A DNA stretch of 64,000 nt from Ctena decussata (taxonomy: Eukaryota; Mollusca; Bivalvia; Lucinida; Lucinidae). A program made the position numbers and the translations under genes. This document shows, one piece after another, positions 58,270-64,000 of this stretch (positions are counted from its first letter, which is position 1; the number at the start of each line of letters is the position of its first letter). The stretch spans positions 96,084,979 through 96,148,978 of the forward strand of contig OZ022501.1 of assembly GCA_963989385.1 (NCBI GenBank), given 5' to 3'. A model generated the notes under the pieces. It saw nothing but the letters and a program-made list of their open reading frames with translations, was not told the origin of the DNA and ran no database searches.

Positions 58270-58407
58270 CACCTGTCAATCAAGTATGATGTCTTCTATC
58301 ACTGAATCAGTGGAAGGAGAATGAAAGTGGCCAGACCGGGTATCGAACCCAGGACCTCTGGCTTATAAGTCAGACGCCCTACCAAATGTGCTAAGCGGCC
58401 CGGCTTT
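58270..58407 (-). repeat. tRNA-derived SINE head (minus strand)
   Basis: On the - strand 'gcttagcacatttggtaggg' and 'gtcctgggttcgatacccgg' are A- and B-box like, homologous to the SINE at 56482-56752. Confidence 0.7.
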
Positions 58408-58522
58408 TTTGTTTTTTTATTTTTATCTTTTGTTGTTGTTTATTTATTTATTTATTTTTTTTAATTCTATGGATTTGCATTTTAAGACTGCAGGAAAAGT
58501 AAACAAGAATTCTGCAGAATGC

Positions 58523-59887
58523 TATGTCGCACCTGCCTTGCTCTTCAACAGTAGCAGAGATCATGGTTTGATTAGATTTGATGATTTCATGTATAAAAAT
58601 TTGAGAGAACTGGACTTGCAAGCTAAGAAGAATGCAGTTCTGGAAATAAAATTCAACAGTCAACAGAGTATGAAATAATCATTTGAAGTATAAAGTAGTT
58701 AAACAATCCAACAGAGCAGCTTAAGAAAACATTTTATGCCATCATGCCTGATGATGGTAAGTGGGTTAGTTTGTGAGAAATGTACTTTAATGCTAGAGTA
58801 CATACAAATGTGGATGCCCAGTTGACCTACAAATTTTCAAAGCCAACAAAGCATGAAATATACATCAAGCATAAGGTTTGATGCTTATATCAATGTGTTT
58901 AAAGAGAAATGGACTTAAATGCTAGGGTCAATGCAATGTTGGAGGTTAGATTTACAAAGCCAGCAGCCCTTGAAATAAAGGTCAATGGCAGAAGGAAGTG
59001 CAACATCCCTTGAGATCATTTTATGATGAAACTTTTTGCCAAGTTTGATGATTCTAGGTATCATACTTTAAGAGAAATGGACCGACAGGATAGGGTCGAT
59101 ATAATTTTTGACGTGAAATTTTACGAAGTCAGCAGAGGGTTAAATATAGACCAAGGGTAGAAAAAAGTGCAACATGCCTCAGGAACAGTCTAAGAAGAAA
59201 CTTAGTACCAGGTTTGATGATTGTAGGTATCATAGTTTGAGAAAAATGGACATTAAATTTTACGAAGTCAGCAGAGCATGAAATATAGGTCAAGGATAAG
59301 AAAAGTGCAACATGCTTCAGGAACAGTCTAAGAAGAAACTTAGTACCAGGTTTGATGATTGTATGTATCATAGTTTGAGAGAAATGGACTTCACCACTAG
59401 GGTCGAGGTAATTTTGGACATTAAATTTTACGAAGTCAGCAGAGCATGAAATATAGGTCAAGGATAAGAAAAGTGCAACATGCCTTGAGAACATTCTGAG
59501 AAGAAACTTTATACCAGATTTGATGATTGTAGGTGTCATAGTTTGAGAGAAATGAACTTAAACACTAGGGTTGAGGTAATTTTGGACATAAAATTTTACG
59601 AAGTCAGCAGAGCATGAAATATAAGTCAAGGGTAGAAAAAGATGCAACATATCTCGAGAACATTCTACAAAGAAACTTTACACCAGGTTTGCTGATTGTA
59701 GGTATCATAGTTTGAGAGAAATGGACTTAACCACTAGGGTCGAGGTAATTGTGGACGGACCGACGGACGGACGTACGGACGGAATGACTGACGGACGGAT
59801 GGACGGAAAAGTGAACTCCTATATCGCACCTTGCTAAAGCAGGTGCGACAATCCTATATCGCACCTTGCTAAAGCAGGTGCGACAAT
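58523..59887 (+). mobile_element. pearl-like element with duplicated terminal hairpin
   Basis: 5' 'tgtcgcacctgccttgc' is inverse to the 3' hairpin. The core has ~5 units of roughly 175 bp ('gaagtcagcagagcatgaaa', 'agaaactttataccaggttt'). Then (ACGG)n at 59753-59806 and hairpin TCGCACCTTGCTAAAGCAGG present twice in tandem (59823-59848, 59858-59883). The 136-codon reverse frame is a translation of the units. Confidence 0.7.
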
Positions 59888-60690
59888 AAATAGAAAATAA
59901 ATAAACACAAAAATGATTGAATTTCTATAAACAATCTAAAAATTGTAAATTAACTAGTTTTTTTCATTGTGAACTCATATTGTGAATCTGTTAGATCAAT
60001 GTTCAATGTCTGATCTTGATTGAATACTTTTTTTATATTGATAATGATATATAAACAATGCAACTTATGCACATCAAACTGAAATATGCCCAAATTAAGA
60101 TTGTCCCCTTAACGATAAAGGTGGAAACGGGCCGTTTTGGTTCTATTCCCGTTCAGCCCTGAGTTGTTTTGGTCCTATTCCCTTTTGGCCAGGTTGTTTC
60201 GGCATGGGTCATTTCGGTCCAACTTTGGGGGTGAGTCAGTTCAGCCCAATTTTGGTGGGTGGTTTCGGCCTGCTTTTCTTAATAGCTAATAGTTTGTCTG
60301 TCTGTCTGTCTTGTAGTCTATTTGTTTTCCTTCTGAATCCTGAGATCCCTTTTATTGCTGATTATCTTTACATCTATATTGGTTGCATGTGCTCTTAAAT
60401 TACCTATTGTCAGAATGTATACACTACTTTGTTTGTTTGCCAGTTTGTGCACCTATCTATCTATCTACTTTGTAGTCTATTTGTTTTCCTTCTGATCCCT
60501 GATATCCCCCTGATGGCAGATTATCCTTACATTTCTATCAGTTGCCAATTAAAAATTACGTCAGAATGGCAGAATGTATATACCACTTTGTTTGCTATGG
60601 ATGAGTAATTAAAGGTGTGAAAATTATTTTTGTAATAAGTTGATGAAAAAGCAAAACAAACAGGGTGAAATCAACCTATATTAGGGGGTT
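59888..60690. other. intergenic; simple repeats only
   Basis: Short repeats 'ggt..attt.ggtcc..tt.gg.' at 60120-60270 and two copies of 'gtagtctatttgttttccttctga' (60314 and 60472) mark a ~160-bp direct repeat. No gene. Confidence 0.45.
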
Positions 60691-61345
60691 CAGATGACGT
60701 TACGTCATCGCGTAATTTACTAGTTGTGCGCTAAAAATGCCCCCTTTTTACCACGTTGTATTGTTGTAGTTTACAAGAATTTTGTCATTATTTTTATGCA
60801 GAGAAATGGAAACAGCCTTCTTTTTTAATTATAGGGCATTTTCAGTGCCAAAAATTCTATTTTACACGTAAAATAACGTTTGGTAACCACTGACCACCGT
60901 CGATTTTCACTTAACGTCATTCTGACGTGGCCGCATTTTTCCGATTGTTTACAACATAGTGGGGTGTCTTGAAACGGTTTCCGCGGCAACGTGTAAGCGT
61001 GATTAGTCAGACTGACCAATCAAATAAATTCTGAGATAGTGACCTTTACGAGATTGATTGCCTCGGTAAAATTCGATCATTAACAAGAAAGCTAGTGCAA
61101 TTTGACTGAAATAAGCCGAATTTTAACAGGTAAATAACTGTTTTGCAAAACCGAGGCACTCAGATTCGAATTCTCAGACCTATAATCTTCAAAAACCATT
61201 CCACTTCTATGCCATGAGCTATTTTATATGCCGCGGAAATCATTGTTTGGAGACATGGTATCCACGATATTAATGACGTTTCTCCACCCGCCGTTACGCT
61301 AAATTTGACGTCAGGATTTTTCATCACTTGATCGAGGGCTCCCCC
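60691..61345. promoter_or_regulatory. CpG- and CRE-rich patch
   Basis: Contains GATGACGTTACGTCATC (60693-60709), 'acgtcattctgacgt' (60914-60928), 'atgacgtt' (61273) and a perfect CRE TGACGTCA (61306-61313), with many CpGs and an inverted CCAAT near 61015. It could be a promoter (for XKR on the - strand or an unseen gene) or an unrecognised element; the edges 'ttagggggttcag' and 'gagggctcccccgaa' are loosely inverted. Confidence 0.3.
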
Positions 61346-61695
61346 GAAACTATGATTATGCAGTCGATATTTATTGTGTTAAGCAAATTTAATCGAGTCA
61401 GTTTTTATCTAAATTATTGTGTTTTGCTATTTTTCATACATTTTTAAATATAAAACAAAGGAAAGCGAAAGTTAAAGTATCTGCAAAATTTATTATTTTA
61501 CCGTAAATCAACTATGATCGGCATTAATCAGAATTATTTGGCATTTTCCCCGCATGAAAATTATGTGAACACATACATATCAACATAAATTCAATTGTCA
61601 TAAAATTCATATTCTCATATCATTTTCTGTCACAATTCAAAAGATTTTATTCCAAGTATATCAAAAGTATCGCAGTCGACAATTAAAGATCAGCA
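61346..61695. other. intergenic AT-rich
   Basis: No feature seen. Confidence 0.4.
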
Positions 61696-61701
61696 TACAT
61701 T

Positions 61702-61960
61702 TAAGGAGTACTCCGTAGCTCAGTGGATTTAGCACTGAGCTAGCGCGGTTTGAGTCTCTCTGTAGGCAAACTCTTTTCGACCGTGAACAGGGTTCAATTG
61801 CACACATCCTTTCATATGACTGAATGCTCTCGCAAAGGTCGTAAAATGCGTCATTTCATCAGTGCCTTTGTGTTGGTCAAACAGTGCAAAGCCAAGATGA
61901 ATATCAGCTTGGAGTTTTTTTCTTTTGTCAGTCCTGAATGAAGTTGTTATTTAAATTTGT
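61702..61960 (+). repeat. tRNA-like SINE head and body
   Basis: 'cgtagctcagtggatttagc' is an A box and 'gcggtttgagtct' a degenerate B box. The 63-codon frame that follows is repeat body, not a gene. Confidence 0.5.
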
Positions 61961-62572
61961 ATATTTATTTTAAGACGAGATACATTTTGGTACCATCAAT
62001 TTCTGTTATCGCACTAAGTCTGCTGCGGCCGCTGCTAAAGTTGGACTATGCACCTTAAAGTCTCCATAGTACTTTCTACTCACAGTGATAGAACGTCTAA
62101 ATCAACCTTCACGTTTGGTGATAAATGAGAATTTGGGTTTATGAGCATATATATTGAATCACATAACTGTTGCAAAGAGTAAGGGAAACAATGTGTTTCG
62201 ATAACCAAATTTACTGCTACAGATGCGGATTTCCATATTCAACTTTTTCAATGTCTCTAATCCTCAAAAAAGGCTGAAATAATAATAATAAAAAATGATG
62301 GGAAAACAGCTCCACAAAGTACTAGTTCCCGTCGAACTATGCAATATTATGAAAAAGCGCGCCAGGTTTGTACGCTGTATTTTTACCGTTTATTGGAAGA
62401 TCATTTTAGTTGCAAGTTTATAGTACCCGAACGATTTTAAATGAAACTTAACAATGTTTTATTTGTTTAAACTATATAAGGGTCATGTACAAAAATGAAT
62501 CTTTAGTAAGAAGCTTGCAGCGATAACTCACAATAAAAGATTACACAAATAAAGGGTCTTTAAGTTACTTAC

Positions 62573-62735
62573 TGATCAGCTGACATTGTCAACTGGTCAG
62601 CCAAAAATAAATCATGAAAGGAACGTTCTGTGGTCAGTGAAAATATTTCAAGGATTTGTATCAGGTGTTCTTTATTAAGAATAAATCTTGAAAGGTCTTC
62701 AGGAAGCAAGGCAGACATTACAGAAACGGGTAGGC
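62573..62735 (-). CDS. putative internal exon of an unrecognised gene
   Basis: 163 nt on the - strand between a strong acceptor (TCTCTTTTAG) and a consensus donor (GTAAGTAAC). Only one frame is open throughout, reading LPVSVMSALLPEDLSRFILN and then a helical Leu/Ile/Glu-rich stretch ending LADQLTMSAD. Composition is protein-like (alternating hydrophobic and charged residues), unlike the surrounding repeats. Enters with a 2-nt partial codon and leaves with 2 nt. No family recognised. Confidence 0.45.
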
Positions 62736-62739
62736 CTAA

Positions 62740-63660
62740 AAGAGACTTGATTTCATTGAGTCAGTTCAAGTGCAGTAATTTACTGTTGCAACACTGCCAA
62801 TGTCCCCCTAGCCGCCCCCCCCGGCTTCAGCGGCATTATTTTCGAACTGACTCAGAATGAGCCCAATGATTCCATTATGTAATATTCACTATGCATGGTG
62901 AAGTATGGTGACACTTTTTATATGGCTGCCACACTGCACTTAACATTAGTTGCACTGAACTTCAATTTAACCGTTTTCTAGCTGTCAAATGACCACCCTA
63001 AAGGAATGGAAAAAAACATGATCTGCGTTATTATAGTAAACCCGGGGATACGTTTCTAAGTACGGTGGTTGTGGGAAGGGGGAGGAGGGGGATGGTTGTG
63101 GTCGGGCTATGGTGCCCGGTAAATTTCAGTGCCGAGGCGTCCAACTATTGTATATGGATAATAGTAGAGTAAGAGTCTACTGTGTTTGCAGTAGATGTGG
63201 GTTGGGTAATTTGGATATTTCTTCTCTCGCCTGTCATATCTTTTCTTTCTCTCCCTCTCTGGGAGACAGCTCGACACAAATTGAAATACTGTTTCAAAGA
63301 GTTGTTAAACCCCATCCTACCAACAAATTAACCAAGTACGGGGAGACTGATGCTTTATGTTATTTGCTATTTATTACTGTCCCGAATGATCAAAGAACTG
63401 TTCTTTACTCATGTATTGCACCACATAAACACGCTTGGATGAGCTATATATTTTACAAGAATATGTTATATTTACTGACAGATGTGCGTGATATTTTGCA
63501 ATATAAGCATATCTTACAGATGTATTTAATTTCACGAATGAGGTAGTGACTTGTATCTGTTGCGAGAGGTGGTAAGCGAGACGTGCATTTCGGGCTTTAC
63601 CTTCTTTTTCATAGAAATGCAGATTTTACAGAAAGTTTGACCAACAAAAAAGCCACCAAA
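62740..63660. other. no gene assigned
   Basis: The forward 145-codon frame at 63109-63546 has no recognised domain and no splice support. GC-rich runs near 62805-62825 and 63073-63092. Confidence 0.35.
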
Positions 63661-63664
63661 TTAC

Positions 63665-63721
63665 CTTGGAAACAAGTGAATCAAATAAAATGCGAGCAAA
63701 TGTTCCAGCTTTAACTAGGTA
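63665..63721 (-). CDS. putative small exon of the same unrecognised gene
   Basis: 57 nt on the - strand between GTGCCTCAG and a GTAATT donor; the single open frame reads YLVKAGTFARILFDSLVSK. Its phase (0 out) does not join directly to 62735-62573 (needs 1 nt), so an intervening exon would be required, or one of the two is wrong. Confidence 0.28.
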
Positions 63722-64000
63722 CTGAGGCACACACTAGATCATTTGGGAATTTGCTTTATCCTCTTTTCTCGTAATGTCATCTCTTTCAGTTTGGCCGGCA
63801 AACACTGTTTTCGTGGCCATTTCGGACAAGTAAATGGCATCCTGGTTACCATGGAAACAGCTGAACCACTAAATAATGCTTGCAAATTGTAAAACTTGTA
63901 TAACTGAATTGTGTTAAACTACCTTTAGGATTTGTGACTGTTTCTATTTTTTTTATTTTGCATTTGATATCTTTTTATCATGGAAACTCCGTGTTAGCGG
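63722..64000. other. right edge of window
   Basis: AT-rich with no identifiable feature. Further exons of the putative - strand gene could lie here or beyond the window. Confidence 0.3.

Noticed and set aside
59129..59539. 136-codon reverse frame with repeated hydrophobic segments
   Set aside because: Direct translation of tandem units of the pearl-like element at 58523-59887. The repeated peptide is a by-product.
63109..63546. 145-codon forward frame
   Set aside because: No recognisable domain, no splice context, and Cys/Tyr/Leu composition typical of random AT-rich reading. Kept only as an unassigned stretch.

Overview
This is a eukaryotic nuclear genome window, most likely from a bivalve mollusc. 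The reasons are AT-rich DNA, small exons in long GT..AG introns, and a very high load of palindromic (foldback) MITEs, tRNA-derived SINEs and 'pearl'-type elements. The last have short terminal repeats, a tandem-repeat core, an (ACGG)n microsatellite and a terminal hairpin. No prokaryotic gene, CRISPR array, rRNA or virus was seen. The assignment rests on repeat style and protein resemblance; no search was run.

Two protein-coding genes could be assembled exon by exon. BSDC1 (BSD domain-containing protein 1) is on the + strand in nine coding exons from 16821 to 32027. It predicts 460 aa, all splice phases agree, and its first coding exon is only 17 nt. An XK-related (XKR, phospholipid-scramblase family) gene is on the - strand in six coding exons from 56180 down to 43876. 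It predicts about 1662 aa: a normal ~350-aa XKR membrane core followed by a Ser-rich cytoplasmic tail of about 1300 aa, most of it in one 3.6-kb exon. The two genes are convergent. No shared pathway is evident.

Layout. 1-1500: possible 3' part of an upstream + strand gene (a partial exon at 1-53, AATAAA at 1480). 1.5-16.8 kb: repeats only (piggyBac-like MITE, minisatellites, pearl-like elements, a hAT MITE with target-site duplication, one pearl element nested in another). 16.8-32.0 kb: BSDC1, with introns packed with foldback and pearl elements. 32-43.9 kb: intergenic, with MITEs, a Tc1/mariner-like element and two nested pearl elements. 43.9-56.2 kb: XKR gene, with a pair of hAT-type MITEs in opposite orientation in its introns. 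56.2-62.5 kb: SINEs, a pearl element with a duplicated terminal hairpin, and a CpG/CRE-rich patch. 62.5-63.7 kb: two splice-flanked, open, coding-like stretches on the - strand, possibly exons of an unrecognised gene.

The most unusual observations are these. The giant XKR tail carries eight YxN (GRB2-SH2 type) motifs and a C-terminal PDZ-ligand-like end. A near-perfect 35-bp hairpin lies inside that coding exon. The 3' splice site of the last BSDC1 exon is duplicated as a 43-bp tandem repeat, which would switch the C-terminus. Two copies of one foldback MITE family lie against splice sites, one in each gene.
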